Positions 51,945-62,810 of a DNA stretch of 64,000 bases are shown here, piece by piece. The position numbers were made by a program, and so were the translations under genes. This DNA comes from Gilliamella sp. ESL0443 (lineage in GTDB: Bacteria > Pseudomonadota > Gammaproteobacteria > Enterobacterales > Orbaceae), in assembly GCF_019469165.1 (NCBI RefSeq), contig NZ_CP048263.1, positions 310,001-374,000 of the forward strand, written 5' to 3'. How positions within the stretch are numbered: the first letter of the stretch is position 1; every line of letters starts with the position of its first letter. The notes beneath the pieces are model-generated. The model was not told where the DNA came from. It saw only the letters and a program-made list of their open reading frames with translations, and ran no database searches.

Positions 51945-52457
51945 ATGATATTAAGTATTATTGTTGCCATGGCGGATAATCAAGTTATTGGATTAAATAA
52001 TCAAATGCCGTGGCATATGCCAGCAGATTTAGCATGGTTTAAAAAAAACACATTAAATAAGCCAGTTATTATGGGGCGAAAAACGTTTGAGTCTATTGGT
52101 AGACCATTGCCTAATCGCCATAACATTGTAATTAGTCGTCAAGCTGATAACAAAGCTTCAATAAACTCTGATGTTAGCTGGGTTCAATCGGTTGATGAAG
52201 CAATATCGTTGCTCAATGAACAGTCGGTTGAAGAGGCATTTTTTATAGGTGGGGGTAATATATATAGTCAGGTATTACCTTTAGTTAATCGTCTTTACTT
52301 AACTCATATTGATGCTCAATTACAAGGTGATACTTATTTTCCGGATTATTCTCAAATAGCATGGCGACAAATTCACTCAGAACAACATAAAGCTGATGAA
52401 AAAAATCAATATGATTATCAATTTGAGATTCTAGAAAAAACGAATCAATCAAAATAA
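51945..52457 (+). CDS. folA: Dihydrofolate reductase
   Basis: 170 residues from ATG 51945 with AAGGA upstream; a longer frame from 51927 is not needed. Reduces dihydrofolate with NADPH. Motifs: MILSIIVAMADNQVIG, MPWHMPADLAWFK with the catalytic Asp, GRKTFESIGRPLPNR, and FFIGGGNIYSQVLP. It is second after the glycosyltransferase gene and converges with relA. Confidence 0.96.
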   Translation: MILSIIVAMADNQVIGLNNQMPWHMPADLAWFKKNTLNKPVIMGRKTFESIGRPLPNRHNIVISRQADNKASINSDVSWVQSVDEAISLLNEQSVEEAFFIGGGNIYSQVLPLVNRLYLTHIDAQLQGDTYFPDYSQIAWRQIHSEQHKADEKNQYDYQFEILEKTNQSK

Positions 52458-52460
52458 ATG

Positions 52461-52487
52461 AGTTGCCACCTAGAATTAGTGGCAACT
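52461..52487. terminator. Bidirectional hairpin between folA and relA
   Basis: Perfect AGTTGCCAC (52461-52469) and GTGGCAACT (52479-52487) with a 9-base loop. U-tracts are poor on both sides. Confidence 0.65.
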
Positions 52488-52497
52488 TAATCAATAG

Positions 52498-54756
52498 CTA
52501 CCCTTGAAACCGTTTTGCCTCAATTACATCTGGAAGCTGTTTAATTTTGTTTAATACTCTTTCTAGTGAATCTTGATCAAAAATTTGCATATCCATATCA
52601 ATAGTCGCAATTTGTTGTTTCATTTCAATTCGGCTTGAGACACCTAAAACATTTACTTTCTCGTTAGCCAATATAGTGGTGATATCTCGCAATAAACCAC
52701 TCCTGTCGTTAGCTATGATTCTAACAACCATTGTATAACTTGAATTGTGATTGCCACTCCATATAGCGCTAGTAATGCGCTCTGGAGCATGATTTTTTAA
52801 CTCTTGCAATTGTTCACAGTCAGCTCGATGAATAGAAATACCTCGTCCTTGTGTTACAAAGCCAACAATCGGATCGCCAGGAATAGGTCGACAGCAATTA
52901 GCAATGGTGTAAAGTAAATTGTCGACACCTTCAATAATAATTTCACCACCTTTTATAGCGGTCGATTTTCCTGTATTTTTAGCTTGAGATGTTGATTTTT
53001 GGGTAATTTGTTTTAGAACAGCTTCATCTTCTTCTTCAGCTGTCGGTTTATTAAATTGGGCATTAATGAAGTTAACTAGTTGATTAATCCTAACATCACC
53101 ACTACCTATCCCAGCAAGTACCTCATCAAAAGAGTGGGCATTGTATTTACTAATAAGAATTTTTTCGACACTTTTTAAGCTAATATTTAATGGCTCTAGC
53201 TCGTTTTCTAAAATTTGTTGTCCGGCAGCAATATTTTTATCTCTATCTTGCTTTTTGAACCAAGCTTGTATTTTTGCTCGAGCGCGACTGCTATTAACAA
53301 ACCCCGTATTAGGATTTAACCAGTCACGACTTGGATTTGGTTGTTTCTGAGTAATAATTTCAACTTGATCACCAGTTTTCAAAATATAAGTGAACGGAAC
53401 TATACGACCACCCACTTTGGCGCCAATACAACGATGTCCAACATCACTATGAATATGATATGCAAAATCTAAAGGGGTTGAACCAGTTGGTAAATCGACT
53501 ACATCACCTTTAGGCGTAAATACATAAACCCTGTCATCAAAAATTTGGCTACGGACGGTTTCTTGAATTTCGCCACTTTCGGACATTTCTTGTTGCCATG
53601 TTAATAACTTACGCAACCAAGAAATTCGTTGATCGTAAGCCGTCATCTTATCCGTACTGCCTTCTTTATATTTCCAGTGTGCAGCTACACCTAATTCAGC
53701 ATCATTGTGCATTTGTTCAGTACGGATTTGAATTTCAATAGTTTTATCTTGTGGACCATAAACAACCGTATGGATCGATTGATAACCATTGGGTTTGGGG
53801 TTAGCCACATAGTCATCAAATTCTTTAGCTATATGTTTATAATGGCTATGCACAATCCCTAATGCATTGTAGCAATCTTCAATTCGGTCACAAATTATAC
53901 GCACAGCTCGAATATCATATAATTCTTCAAATTGTAGATGTTTGCGTTCCATTTTTCGCCATATACTATAGATATGTTTTGGACGACCGTAAACTTCAGC
54001 ACGAATATGATCTTTATTCATCATATCCTGTAAATTCTTAACAAATTGATTAATGTATGATTCACGATCCAATCGTTTTTCATGTAACTTATGAGCAATG
54101 AAGCGATATTGATCTGGATGTAAATAACGGAAACAAAAATCTTCAAGTTCCCATTTTAATTGCCCAATTCCTAATCGATTGGCTAGAGGAGCATAGATAT
54201 TAAAGCACTCTTTAGCTGCAAGGACTTGATCTTCTTTTGGGGCATTCATTAGATTACGTAAATAAGTAATACGCTCTGCTAATTTTATTACTACACTACG
54301 GAAATCATTTACCATAGCCAATAACATACGACGAATACTGTCAATTTGCTCAGTAGTTGCATGTCCATTACGGATGGCTCGTAGTTGCCTGATATCCTTC
54401 ATTTTGATAACACTGGAAAGGATGTGAATAATGTCGCGATCGAAATTTTCAGGCAGATCTTCACGGCGGATAATTTTAGTATCAAGGAATGGCAGTAAAA
54501 GGGCTGTACATAAACTGTTAATGTCCATGTTCAAGGTTGATAAAATCTCAACCATTTCAATTGCATTTTGGAAGCAGTAGGTTTGTTCAGGCGCACCAGC
54601 ACTGTGTTCAAAACAAAAATCCCAGATATCCTTAAACTTTTGATAGGATTCAAAATTGGTTAATAAAAGTTCATGTTTAGCCCATTGTTCAACATCAAAC
54701 TGTGTTAGAGTATAATGCTCGTCATTTTGTTGATGGGCGCCTCTAATTGATACCAT
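52498..54756 (-). CDS. relA: GTP pyrophosphokinase (stringent response)
   Basis: 752 residues. Makes (p)ppGpp on ribosomes carrying uncharged tRNA. Order: degenerate HD domain lacking the HD pair (LNMDINSLCTALLLPFLD), so no hydrolase activity; synthetase domain with YGRPKHIYSIWRKM, ELYDIRAVRIIC and NGYQSIHTVVYGP; TGS domain (VYVFTPKGDVVDLPTGSTPLDFAY); zinc-finger region with CCRPIPGDPIVGFV; C-terminal ACT domain. It follows rlmD by five bases, the same rlmD-relA order as E. coli. Confidence 0.97.
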   Translation of the reverse strand: MVSIRGAHQQNDEHYTLTQFDVEQWAKHELLLTNFESYQKFKDIWDFCFEHSAGAPEQTYCFQNAIEMVEILSTLNMDINSLCTALLLPFLDTKIIRREDLPENFDRDIIHILSSVIKMKDIRQLRAIRNGHATTEQIDSIRRMLLAMVNDFRSVVIKLAERITYLRNLMNAPKEDQVLAAKECFNIYAPLANRLGIGQLKWELEDFCFRYLHPDQYRFIAHKLHEKRLDRESYINQFVKNLQDMMNKDHIRAEVYGRPKHIYSIWRKMERKHLQFEELYDIRAVRIICDRIEDCYNALGIVHSHYKHIAKEFDDYVANPKPNGYQSIHTVVYGPQDKTIEIQIRTEQMHNDAELGVAAHWKYKEGSTDKMTAYDQRISWLRKLLTWQQEMSESGEIQETVRSQIFDDRVYVFTPKGDVVDLPTGSTPLDFAYHIHSDVGHRCIGAKVGGRIVPFTYILKTGDQVEIITQKQPNPSRDWLNPNTGFVNSSRARAKIQAWFKKQDRDKNIAAGQQILENELEPLNISLKSVEKILISKYNAHSFDEVLAGIGSGDVRINQLVNFINAQFNKPTAEEEDEAVLKQITQKSTSQAKNTGKSTAIKGGEIIIEGVDNLLYTIANCCRPIPGDPIVGFVTQGRGISIHRADCEQLQELKNHAPERITSAIWSGNHNSSYTMVVRIIANDRSGLLRDITTILANEKVNVLGVSSRIEMKQQIATIDMDMQIFDQDSLERVLNKIKQLPDVIEAKRFQG

Positions 54757-54761
54757 AATTA

Positions 54762-56087
54762 TTACCCTGATCTGGTTAACATCAACATTGATTCAATATG
54801 CTTAGTTTGTGGAAACATATCCAAAATAGCAATCTTTGCAATATTGTATCCTTCCTCAATAAAAAGTTTACAGTCCCTAGCTAATGTAGCAGGATTACAT
54901 GAAATATAAACTATTTTTGATGGTGATAATTTAACAATTTCTGCTGTAGCATTATAAGCGCCTGCTCTTGCAGGATCTAATAATACTTTGTCAAATACTG
55001 TTTGATTCCATATCGAAAATTGTTGTTTATCTTCTAAATTACAGGTAAAAAATTGGGTTTTAGCCTGAATTTTATCTTGATTTAAGTTGGCATTAAGCTT
55101 AGCTTTTTCGACTAATTCCTCTACGCCTTCAACACCGGTAATAGATTGGCAATATTTTGCTATAGGTAATGAAAAGTTGCCCATGCCGCAAAATAGGTCA
55201 AGTATTTTGTCATTTGATGATATATCTAACCATTCAAGTGCTTTATTTACCATCTTTTGATTAATCTGGTTATTTACCTGAATAAAATCGAGTGGGCTAA
55301 AGGTTAGTTTTAATTGATCGATAAGGTAGTAATGTTCTTTATTGCCAAAAACATGAACCAGATTATCACCATGTAAATAGAGTGATATGTTATGAATTTC
55401 AGCAAACTGTTTTAATAAATGACTATCTTGCTCAGTCAATAGCTCAGTATGCCTTAACACTATAATTATTCCACTATCAACTGCAATTAATTCAATATGG
55501 CCAAGTGCTTTTTTCTGTTTGATTTGTCTTAAGCAAGATTGTAATGGAATGAGTAAATCATCTAGCTGTTCAACTAATACTGGGCAGTGGTCAATATTTA
55601 TAATTTTGTTCGATTCGGATTGTCTGAAACCAATAAGTAATTCACCTTTGAAGAAATTAATTGATAACCGAGCACGTCTACGATAATGATAGGGTTGATC
55701 AGCAATGATATTAGGTGTGTTATCTTCCAACAAAGCCCCAGTTTCTTTTTGTATTAGCTTAATTAGTGCTTCATATTTTGCTTGTTGTTGTAGATCTGGC
55801 GAAATATGTTGTAATTCACAGCCACCGCATTGGGTAAAATACTTACATTGTGGTTTAACCCGATATTGACTGTAATTATGGTACTTTATTACTTTGGCTT
55901 TAGCGTAATTTTTTTTATCTTCGGTTAATTGAATATCGACGGTCTCGTCCGGCAAGGCTGATTTAATAAAGATTGTTTTACCTTTATGATTTGCTACCCC
56001 TTGTCCAAAGGCATCTAATTTTGTAACTGTAACTGTCAGTTTTTGAGAGGCTAGTTTTTTTTTCGGAGGAGTATAAAAATTGACCAT
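54762..56087 (-). CDS. rlmD: 23S rRNA m5U1939 methyltransferase
   Basis: 441 residues. N-terminal TRAM domain (about 10-70), iron-sulfur cysteines in CKYFTQCGGCELQH, SAM-binding LDLFCGMGNFSLPIA, and the catalytic Cys in SCNPATLARD, followed by LDMFPQTKHIESM. Lies between coaD and relA on one strand with gaps of 15 and 5 bases. Confidence 0.96.
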   Translation of the reverse strand: MVNFYTPPKKKLASQKLTVTVTKLDAFGQGVANHKGKTIFIKSALPDETVDIQLTEDKKNYAKAKVIKYHNYSQYRVKPQCKYFTQCGGCELQHISPDLQQQAKYEALIKLIQKETGALLEDNTPNIIADQPYHYRRRARLSINFFKGELLIGFRQSESNKIINIDHCPVLVEQLDDLLIPLQSCLRQIKQKKALGHIELIAVDSGIIIVLRHTELLTEQDSHLLKQFAEIHNISLYLHGDNLVHVFGNKEHYYLIDQLKLTFSPLDFIQVNNQINQKMVNKALEWLDISSNDKILDLFCGMGNFSLPIAKYCQSITGVEGVEELVEKAKLNANLNQDKIQAKTQFFTCNLEDKQQFSIWNQTVFDKVLLDPARAGAYNATAEIVKLSPSKIVYISCNPATLARDCKLFIEEGYNIAKIAILDMFPQTKHIESMLMLTRSG

Positions 56088-56102
56088 ATTAATAAATCGA
56101 TA

Positions 56103-56591
56103 TTATGTTAATCGTTTCAATAACTCTGTTTTAACATGCAAGGGTACTAAATTGGATATATCACCACCATGGTAAGCAACGTCTTTAACGATGGTAGATG
56201 AAATAAATCCCATTGCAATTGAAGGCATTAAAAAGATGGTGTCTAAATCTGGTTTTAATGCTCGATTCATTTCTGCAAGTTGTCTTTCATATTCAAAATC
56301 ATGAGTTGTTCTCACACCTCTAACAATAACTGTTGCTCCGTGTTTCTGGGCAAAGTCAGCCATAAGATTATCAAAGCCAATCACTTCAACATTCAGTAAA
56401 TGTTCCACTGGTGTTGAGGCTAAGTTAACTCTTTCTTCTAAAGTAAATAGCGTTTTTTTATTAGGGCTTTCCGCTATTGCGACAATCAAACGAGGAAAAA
56501 GTTGGGATGCACGGGTAATCAGATCAATGTGACCATTAGTAATTGGATCGAATGTTCCCGGAAAAATAGCCGTGAGATTTTTACTTTTCAT
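56103..56591 (-). CDS. coaD: Phosphopantetheine adenylyltransferase
   Basis: 162 residues. Fourth step of coenzyme A synthesis. Nucleotidyltransferase motif PGTFDPITNGHIDLI with T/HxGH, VIVRGVRTTHDFEYERQLAEMN, and FISSTIVKDVAYHGG. Complete and typical. First of coaD-rlmD-relA. Confidence 0.97.
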   Translation of the reverse strand: MKSKNLTAIFPGTFDPITNGHIDLITRASQLFPRLIVAIAESPNKKTLFTLEERVNLASTPVEHLLNVEVIGFDNLMADFAQKHGATVIVRGVRTTHDFEYERQLAEMNRALKPDLDTIFLMPSIAMGFISSTIVKDVAYHGGDISNLVPLHVKTELLKRLT

Positions 56592-56750
56592 TTATCTTAT
56601 CCATTAGCGAATAGGAGAATATGATACCTAATTTTGACTTGGATTGTTAGTTTAACCGTACAAAATCTTCGTTTTTTATGTTCAAAAACCCCGTTCCTCA
56701 ACTTTTTTTATTATCATAAATCTATTTGAGGTATGGTTAAACTTGTAGAA

Positions 56751-56795
56751 TTTTTATTATTGATGAAGTTATTTATTTTTCATCAATAATAAAAA
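56751..56795. repeat. Perfect 17-bp inverted repeat downstream of galM
   Basis: TTTTTATTATTGATGAA (56751-56767) and TTCATCAATAATAAAAA (56779-56795) flank 11 bases. It probably forms the 3' end structure of the gal mRNA, although its U-run is inside the stem rather than after it. Confidence 0.6.
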
Positions 56796-56805
56796 GAGAA
56801 ATTTA

Positions 56806-57801
56806 TCAGCTTATAAAAAACTGATAGGTAATTTGGTGATGGTAAGTTTGTCCCGGTTCTAAGAAGCAGCTTGGTTGTGGCCATGTCAAATGATGAGGGC
56901 TATCGGGTAAAAACTGTGCTTCTAATGCTACTCCTGCAAAATTAGCATATTTACCATTGTGACGATTTGGTGTGTTGGCTAAAAAGTTACCAGTATAGAC
57001 TTGTAGGGCAGGATAAGACGTTGTTACGTCCATTGTTACTTTTTTGTCTGACGATACAAGTTGAGCTGCAACTGGTTTTGATTTATCTAATAAGTAAGCG
57101 TGGTCATAACCGCCTGTGATTTTTCGTGCTGGGCTAGTTAGCAAATTATCGGATAGAACTCGTGACTGTCTTAAATCCATATCGTCTTGAGTAACATCAA
57201 GCAAATCATTGCATGGAATACCATTGGCATCGACAGGTAAATAATAGTTAGCATTTACTTTTAAACTGTGTGCAAGTATATCACTAGTTTCACCATCTAA
57301 ATTAAAATAGGCATGGTTAGTTAAGTTAACTGGCGTACATTTGGTTGTGCTCGCATTATATTCGACGATGACTTGATTATCGTCAGTTAATGTATAACTA
57401 GCGGTAACTTTAAGTTCGCCAGGAAAGCCTTGGTCACCATCTGGAGAAATTAATCCAAATGTAACTTGTTTTTCCGATTGTGATTCAATTTTCCATATTT
57501 TTTTATCAAAGCCTGATTTGCCACCATGTAACTGATTAACGCCTTGATTGGCAATAAGCTGATAATGTTTTCCTGCTATATCTATTTCAGCATTTGCAAT
57601 GCGATTGGCATATCGTCCAACAGTAGCGCCTAAATATGCATCTTGTTGTTCGTATTGTTCGAATGATTGGCAACCAAGTATTAGTTCTCGGTTTTCTCCT
57701 TCAACTTGCATAGTACAAGAAAGCCAAGTTGCGCCCCAATTGGACAATTTAATTTTCATGCCTTGGCTATTTTTAAGGGTGATAATTTGTTTTACAGACA
57801 T
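56806..57801 (-). CDS. galM: Aldose 1-epimerase (mutarotase)
   Basis: 331 residues. Interconverts alpha and beta galactose so that GalK can act. Motifs: [31 protein letters not shown] with catalytic His, [12 protein letters not shown] with the second His, and [14 protein letters not shown] with the catalytic Glu. Its start overlaps the end of galK by 10 bases. Last of the gal operon. Confidence 0.95.
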   Translation of the reverse strand: MSVKQIITLKNSQGMKIKLSNWGATWLSCTMQVEGENRELILGCQSFEQYEQQDAYLGATVGRYANRIANAEIDIAGKHYQLIANQGVNQLHGGKSGFDKKIWKIESQSEKQVTFGLISPDGDQGFPGELKVTASYTLTDDNQVIVEYNASTTKCTPVNLTNHAYFNLDGETSDILAHSLKVNANYYLPVDANGIPCNDLLDVTQDDMDLRQSRVLSDNLLTSPARKITGGYDHAYLLDKSKPVAAQLVSSDKKVTMDVTTSYPALQVYTGNFLANTPNRHNGKYANFAGVALEAQFLPDSPHHLTWPQPSCFLEPGQTYHHQITYQFFIS

Positions 57802-58949
57802 AATTTATGAGCCCCTTCACTTGGCTGACAGATATAAAAATCTTCCTTAATATTAAATTTCTTATGATAGTTTTGGTTAACCACATCTTTTACCTCATCA
57901 ACTTTGTTCTTAGGAACTAAGGCAACAACACAACCACCAAAACCACCACCAGTCATCCGTACACCACCTTCATTTCCAATAACGTCTTGTATAATTTTAA
58001 CCAGGTAGTCTATTGCAGGTACTGTGATTTCAAAATCATCGCGCATCGAATTGTGGCTTTCAGCCATTAATTTTGAGAGTAATGGATAATCTTCATTAGC
58101 AAGCGCATAAGCGGCTTTAAGTGTACGTTCATTTTCGGTAATGACATGATGAGCACGTTTAAATACTAGCGGATCGAGTGAGGATTTGATCTGTAGTAAA
58201 TCAACCAATGATGCATCACGAAGGGCATTTACACCTAGCGCTTTGGCTGCGGCTTCGCATTGCTTACGACGAGTATTATATTCGCTATCAACTAATCCGC
58301 GTTTAATATTGGAATTAATGATTACAACGGCTAGATCTTTGGGGATAGAAATAGGTAATGCTTCTAATGATCGGCAATCAATTAATAAAGCATGTTGTGC
58401 TTGGCCAAGCGCGGATATTAATTGATCCATTATGCCACAGTTGCAACCAACATATTTGTTTTCTGCCTCTTGACCGATTAAGGCTATTTTTTTGCCATCA
58501 AAAGGTAGATCGTAAAGCACCTGAAACATTTTACCAATTGCAACTTCAAGTGAAGCGGATGAACTTAATCCTGCACCTTGTGGCACGTTACCACTGATAG
58601 CTAAATCAACACCTCTAATATCTTCTGAATATTTTACGATATATTGAATTACACCCCGGACATAATTCGCCCATTGGTAATTTGGATGTTTTTCAATTGA
58701 AGGATTAAGTAAAAATTGATCCTGTTCATTATTATAATCAACCGCTATTACCCTAATTAAGTTGTCAGAACGTTTGTGACAGCTAATTACAGTTTCATAA
58801 TTGATGGCACAAGGTAATACAAAACCATCATTGTAATCTGTGTGCTCGCCTATCAAGTTTACTCTGCCCGGTGCTTGTACAATGGTATCGGGTTTATAAC
58901 CAAATTGATCCTCAAATGCTTGCGCGGTTTTATTGATTAATGCTTTCAT
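57792..58949 (-). CDS. galK: Galactokinase
   Basis: 385 residues, GHMP kinase. Phosphorylates alpha-galactose. Galactokinase signature [19 protein letters not shown] (about 28-46), ATP motif [17 protein letters not shown], and C-terminal [16 protein letters not shown]. It begins directly after the galT stop and overlaps galM. Confidence 0.97.
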   Translation of the reverse strand: MKALINKTAQAFEDQFGYKPDTIVQAPGRVNLIGEHTDYNDGFVLPCAINYETVISCHKRSDNLIRVIAVDYNNEQDQFLLNPSIEKHPNYQWANYVRGVIQYIVKYSEDIRGVDLAISGNVPQGAGLSSSASLEVAIGKMFQVLYDLPFDGKKIALIGQEAENKYVGCNCGIMDQLISALGQAQHALLIDCRSLEALPISIPKDLAVVIINSNIKRGLVDSEYNTRRKQCEAAAKALGVNALRDASLVDLLQIKSSLDPLVFKRAHHVITENERTLKAAYALANEDYPLLSKLMAESHNSMRDDFEITVPAIDYLVKIIQDVIGNEGGVRMTGGGFGGCVVALVPKNKVDEVKDVVNQNYHKKFNIKEDFYICQPSEGAHKLCL

Positions 58950-59999
58950 TTATTTATCCTTCTTATCTTTATAATGCACATCACTAACGTTGCGCAGTCT
59001 TTCGGCTGCTTGCTCTGGCGTTAAATCTCTTTGTACTTCAGCTAACATTTCATAACCTACCATGAATTTTTTTACGGTAGCTGAACGTAATAGCGGAGGA
59101 TAAAAATGGGCGTGTACTTGCCAATAATCAGTATTTCCTTCCACAAACGGTGCACCATGCCATCCCATAGAGTAGGGGAAAGAGCAATTGAATAAATTAT
59201 CATAATGACAGGTCAGTTTTTTTAATGCTAAGGCCAAATCTTTTTGCTCAGATTGGTTAAGCATTGTTAATCTAGCAATATGTTTCTTTGGCAATAGTAG
59301 GGTTTCAAATGGCCAAATAGCCCAAAAAGGAACGACGGCTAACCAATCTTCTGTTTCTACCACAATGCGTTCCTTATTGGTCAACTCTTTTTCTACATAG
59401 TCTACTAATAAATTTCGTCCATTTTTTTGAAAATAGTTGCGCATATTGAGATCTTCTCGCGCTATTTCATTAGGGATAAAACTATTAGCCCAAACTTGTC
59501 CGTGCGGATGAGGGTTTGAACAGCCCATTGCTGCCCCTTTGTTTTCAAAAACTTGTACCCAAGGGTATTTTTTTCCTAGCTCTTGTTGCTGGGTGATCCA
59601 AGTTTTTATCACCGTTTCAATTGCAGGTAAATCAAGTTCAGGTAGAGTTTTACTGTGATCTGGTGAAAAACAGATAACTCGGCTTGTTCCTCTGGCACTT
59701 TGGATTTGAAATAGAGGATCGTTACTATCGGGTGAATTAGGCGTATCTTCCATTAATGCAGCAAAATCATTCGTGAAAACGTACGTTCCAGTGTAGTTAG
59801 GATTTATATCGCCAGTGACACGTTTATTGCCCGGACATAAATAACAATTAGGATCATAATGGGGTTTCTGTTCTTCATTTAAGGTTTCTTGTTGACCTTG
59901 CCAAGGGCGTTTTGCTCTGTGGGGCGAAACTAACACCCATTGTGCGGTCAATGGGTTATATCGGCGATGAGGATGATCAACTGGGTTAAAAATATCCAT
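58950..59999 (-). CDS. galT: Galactose-1-phosphate uridylyltransferase
   Basis: 349 residues. Swaps UMP between UDP-glucose and galactose-1-phosphate. Active-site [15 protein letters not shown] carries the His nucleophile; zinc ligands lie in [24 protein letters not shown] and GWHGAPF are further family marks. Third gene after lacY and galE. Confidence 0.97.
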   Translation of the reverse strand: MDIFNPVDHPHRRYNPLTAQWVLVSPHRAKRPWQGQQETLNEEQKPHYDPNCYLCPGNKRVTGDINPNYTGTYVFTNDFAALMEDTPNSPDSNDPLFQIQSARGTSRVICFSPDHSKTLPELDLPAIETVIKTWITQQQELGKKYPWVQVFENKGAAMGCSNPHPHGQVWANSFIPNEIAREDLNMRNYFQKNGRNLLVDYVEKELTNKERIVVETEDWLAVVPFWAIWPFETLLLPKKHIARLTMLNQSEQKDLALALKKLTCHYDNLFNCSFPYSMGWHGAPFVEGNTDYWQVHAHFYPPLLRSATVKKFMVGYEMLAEVQRDLTPEQAAERLRNVSDVHYKDKKDK

Positions 60000-60049
60000 A
60001 TTTGCCTCTTTAATTATAGTTTTACTGCAATTTTGATGTAAACATTTCT

Positions 60050-61066
60050 CTAATCAGGATAACCTTGCGGATTCTTTGATTGCCAATTCCATGAATCTTT
60101 TACCATATCATCAAGGGTTAACTTTGTTTTCCAACCTAATTGTTGTTCAGCTTTTTTCGCGTCAGCCCAAAATGCAGGTAGATCACCGGCTCGCCTTGGT
60201 GCGAAATGCCAATTAAGTGATTTTCCTGATGCCTTTTCAAAGGCTTTAATCACTTGCAGTACACTGAAGCCTACACCAGAACCTAAATTATAGATATGAA
60301 CTCCAGCTTTATTTCTATCAGTTTTAAGTGCTGCAATATGACCATCTGCTAAATCCACAACGTGAATAAAGTCACGCACACATGTGCCATCAACTGTTGG
60401 GTAATCATTACCAAATACTGATAGCGATTCTCGTTTGCCTATTGCAACTTGGGTAATGAAAGGCATCAGATTATTGGGCACGCCAAGCGGATCTTCTCCC
60501 ATTAAACCGCTAGGATGAGCACCTACAGGATTGAAATATCGCAGTAAAGTTAAGGACCAATCAGGTTCAGCAATAGCTAAATCCATCATACATTGTTCAA
60601 CCATAAGCTTACTTTTTCCATACGGACTAGTTGGTAAACCTTGTGGTAATGTTTCGACGTAAGGAACTGGCGCTAGCTCACCATATACGGTAGCTGAAGA
60701 ACTAAAGACTAATTGTTTAACGCCAGCATCACGCATTGCTTTCATTAAAACAATACTGCCATAAACATTATTTTCATAGTATTCAAGTGGTTTATATACT
60801 GATTCACCAACGGCTTTCAATCCTGCAAAATGAATAACAGCTTTAATATCGTGTTCTTTAAAAATTCTTGCAAGCAAATTTCCATCACAAACATCACCAT
60901 GATAGAAATCGACTGATTTTCCTGTGATGGTTTTTATTCTTTCTAATACTGAGGCTTTACTATTAAATAAATTATCAATAATAATAGGTGTATAGCCAGC
61001 AAGAATTAATTGAACACAAGTGTGACTGCCTATATACCCACAACCACCTGTTACTAATATTTTCAT
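60050..61066 (-). CDS. galE: UDP-glucose 4-epimerase
   Basis: 338 residues, SDR family. NAD-binding [14 protein letters not shown] at the N-terminus, SSSATVYGE with the catalytic Ser, and [12 protein letters not shown] with YxxxK. Regenerates UDP-glucose for GalT and supplies UDP-galactose for envelope sugars. Follows lacY by 36 bases. Confidence 0.97.
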   Translation of the reverse strand: MKILVTGGCGYIGSHTCVQLILAGYTPIIIDNLFNSKASVLERIKTITGKSVDFYHGDVCDGNLLARIFKEHDIKAVIHFAGLKAVGESVYKPLEYYENNVYGSIVLMKAMRDAGVKQLVFSSSATVYGELAPVPYVETLPQGLPTSPYGKSKLMVEQCMMDLAIAEPDWSLTLLRYFNPVGAHPSGLMGEDPLGVPNNLMPFITQVAIGKRESLSVFGNDYPTVDGTCVRDFIHVVDLADGHIAALKTDRNKAGVHIYNLGSGVGFSVLQVIKAFEKASGKSLNWHFAPRRAGDLPAFWADAKKAEQQLGWKTKLTLDDMVKDSWNWQSKNPQGYPD

Positions 61067-61102
61067 TTTGATACCTTAATTTTTTGAATTGTTATTATTT
61101 AA

Positions 61103-62377
61103 CTATTCTTCAATTCCAACGTTGCTTTTCTTTTTGAAAAGATCCAAAGGTCCACGTCCTGATAAGGTGAAAGCAGAAATAAGTGTAAAACTTAATGCAA
61201 TTAAGCCAAGCACTAAATATGCCCCTTCAAATCCAATTTTAACATACATTAAACCAGCAAAGGTGGACATAAACATTATAGATAATTGTTTTGCAAAACA
61301 AAAAGCAATTAAGTAAACAGTTGCTGATAATCGAATTGGGAAATGTTTTGTAATATACTTAAATGCACCAACTAACAATAAAGGTGCTTCGAACATATGT
61401 AAGGTTTTTAAAATAATAACTTCAACTGCGCTACTAGCAAATGCTGAACCTGTAATACGAATTGACATAATTGCACCAGCAACGAGTAAAGTATTTTTAC
61501 TTCCGATTTTCATGACAATAATTGGAGCAAAAAACATTACAGTCGCATTTAAAAATTCACCCAGTGTTGTGACGTAGCCAAATGCTTCACGACCAACTTG
61601 TTCACTTGAGAAAAATGAGGTGAAGAAGTTAGCAAATTGCTGATCAAATACATCATAAGTACAAGCCACACCAATAATGTAGAGCATAAAATACCAAGTT
61701 TTAGGCATTTTTAGTAAATTAACCGCAAGTTTTAAATTAAATGGTTCAGGTTTATTTAGTCCCATTTGGTCGACAACATCTGTGGTTGCTGTTTTAGCTG
61801 GATCGGCTATTTTGACTAAAATAAGTAACACTAAGGCAAAGCCAGAACATAACCAAAAAACAGCATTAATATCCTTAGAAATCATGATTCCAACAAATGA
61901 AGCACAAATCGCCCAGCCGAAGCAACCAAACATACGGCAACGACCAAATTCAAATCCACTACGTCTACTGATTTTTTCAACCAATGCTTCAATTGCAGGA
62001 GCACCACCACTAAAGACCATACCAAGATATAAGCCGCCTGCAGTAGCCCCTAGAGTAACATTTAGTTTAAGTAAAGGACCTAATATAAATATAAAGAATG
62101 GTCCAAATAAAACTAAAAGGAAGGTGATAATCCAAAGAAGGTGTTTTCTTAAACCTAACTTATCGGATATCAACCCAAATAACGGCTGAAAGAATAGTGC
62201 AAATAATGAGATAAATGAGAAAACATATCCAGTATCCGCTTGATCTAAACCTATCATTTTTAACCAAACTGGGAAAAATGGAAAGTAAGCTCCCATAATG
62301 AAAAAATAAAGAAAAAAGTAGAGGCTAAAGACCCAATAATTTTTGTTATGCATTGCAGATTTAATTTTCTGATTCAT
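61103..62377 (-). CDS. lacY: Lactose permease ortholog, galactoside:H+ symporter
   Basis: 424 residues, 12 helices, very close to E. coli LacY throughout: [73 protein letters not shown]. All key residues can be placed: E126 type in [13 protein letters not shown]144 and W151 in the segment above, E269 in [10 protein letters not shown]302 in SIRITGS, and H322/E325 in [11 protein letters not shown]. It heads the gal operon with no beta- or alpha-galactosidase in this window, so hydrolysis of the imported sugar must be encoded elsewhere, or free galactose or melibiose-type sugars are the cargo. Confidence 0.93.
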   Translation of the reverse strand: MNQKIKSAMHNKNYWVFSLYFFLYFFIMGAYFPFFPVWLKMIGLDQADTGYVFSFISLFALFFQPLFGLISDKLGLRKHLLWIITFLLVLFGPFFIFILGPLLKLNVTLGATAGGLYLGMVFSGGAPAIEALVEKISRRSGFEFGRCRMFGCFGWAICASFVGIMISKDINAVFWLCSGFALVLLILVKIADPAKTATTDVVDQMGLNKPEPFNLKLAVNLLKMPKTWYFMLYIIGVACTYDVFDQQFANFFTSFFSSEQVGREAFGYVTTLGEFLNATVMFFAPIIVMKIGSKNTLLVAGAIMSIRITGSAFASSAVEVIILKTLHMFEAPLLLVGAFKYITKHFPIRLSATVYLIAFCFAKQLSIMFMSTFAGLMYVKIGFEGAYLVLGLIALSFTLISAFTLSGRGPLDLFKKKSNVGIEE

Positions 62378-62469
62378 AGTGAATTTCCTTTGCTAAGCTT
62401 TAAATGATTACCTAATCATTCAGAAATCGTTTATGTAAGAAATAAACTAAAAGCTATAAATTGCTCAGG

Positions 62470-62512
62470 ATAATAACATTAAAAAAATGCAAAAAAAGTG
62501 ATCTAGTTAACA
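62470..62512 (-). promoter_or_regulatory. lacY-gal promoter with class II CRP site
   Basis: On the minus strand, TATTAT (62475-62470) sets a start near 62464. AGTGA-TCTAGT-TAACA (plus 62497-62512, eight of ten CRP core bases) is centred about 41 bases upstream. No -35 match is needed in this class. Confidence 0.55.
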
Positions 62513-62516
62513 TTTT

Positions 62517-62532
62517 GTGAAATCGATTACAT
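62517..62532. promoter_or_regulatory. GalR-type operator, proximal
   Basis: GTGAAATCGATTACAT fits the GalR/GalS pattern GTGnAAnCGnTTnCAC except at the last base. Its centre is about 60 bases upstream of the predicted start, the position of the external operator in E. coli gal. Confidence 0.65.
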
Positions 62533-62810
62533 TTTTATTGAATTATTTTGGATTAGTTAAATAACATTCAAATAAGTTATATCAAAATTCAATATGTGCC
62601 TAATTGAAATAGTAATTCATAGTATTTTAATTAAGTTTTAAGTAACAAATTTTATACAAAGAATAGATACTTATGAAAATTATTATCTATTTTTGTGGTA
62701 TCGATTACATTTTGAGGCGAAATTAAAATAACAATTTTAAATGTGACTGATATTTATAGATTGCCTAATGATTTGAAACTTAAAGTCATATCGGCAATCT
62801 AATCTGAATT
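62533..62810. other. Upstream control region of lacY-gal and end of agp-like gene
   Basis: About 278 bases without a gene. It contains the distal GalR-type site at 62695-62710; otherwise AT-rich, and no terminator for the gene at 62811 was recognised. Confidence 0.5.
62695..62710. promoter_or_regulatory. GalR-type operator, distal
   Basis: GTGGTATCGATTACAT, sharing ATCGATTACAT with the proximal site 178 bases away (close to 17 helical turns), which would suit DNA looping. Confidence 0.55.

Noticed and set aside
61782-62189. 135-codon plus frame opposite lacY
   Set aside because: Antisense shadow; lacY on the minus strand is nearly full-length similar to E. coli LacY.
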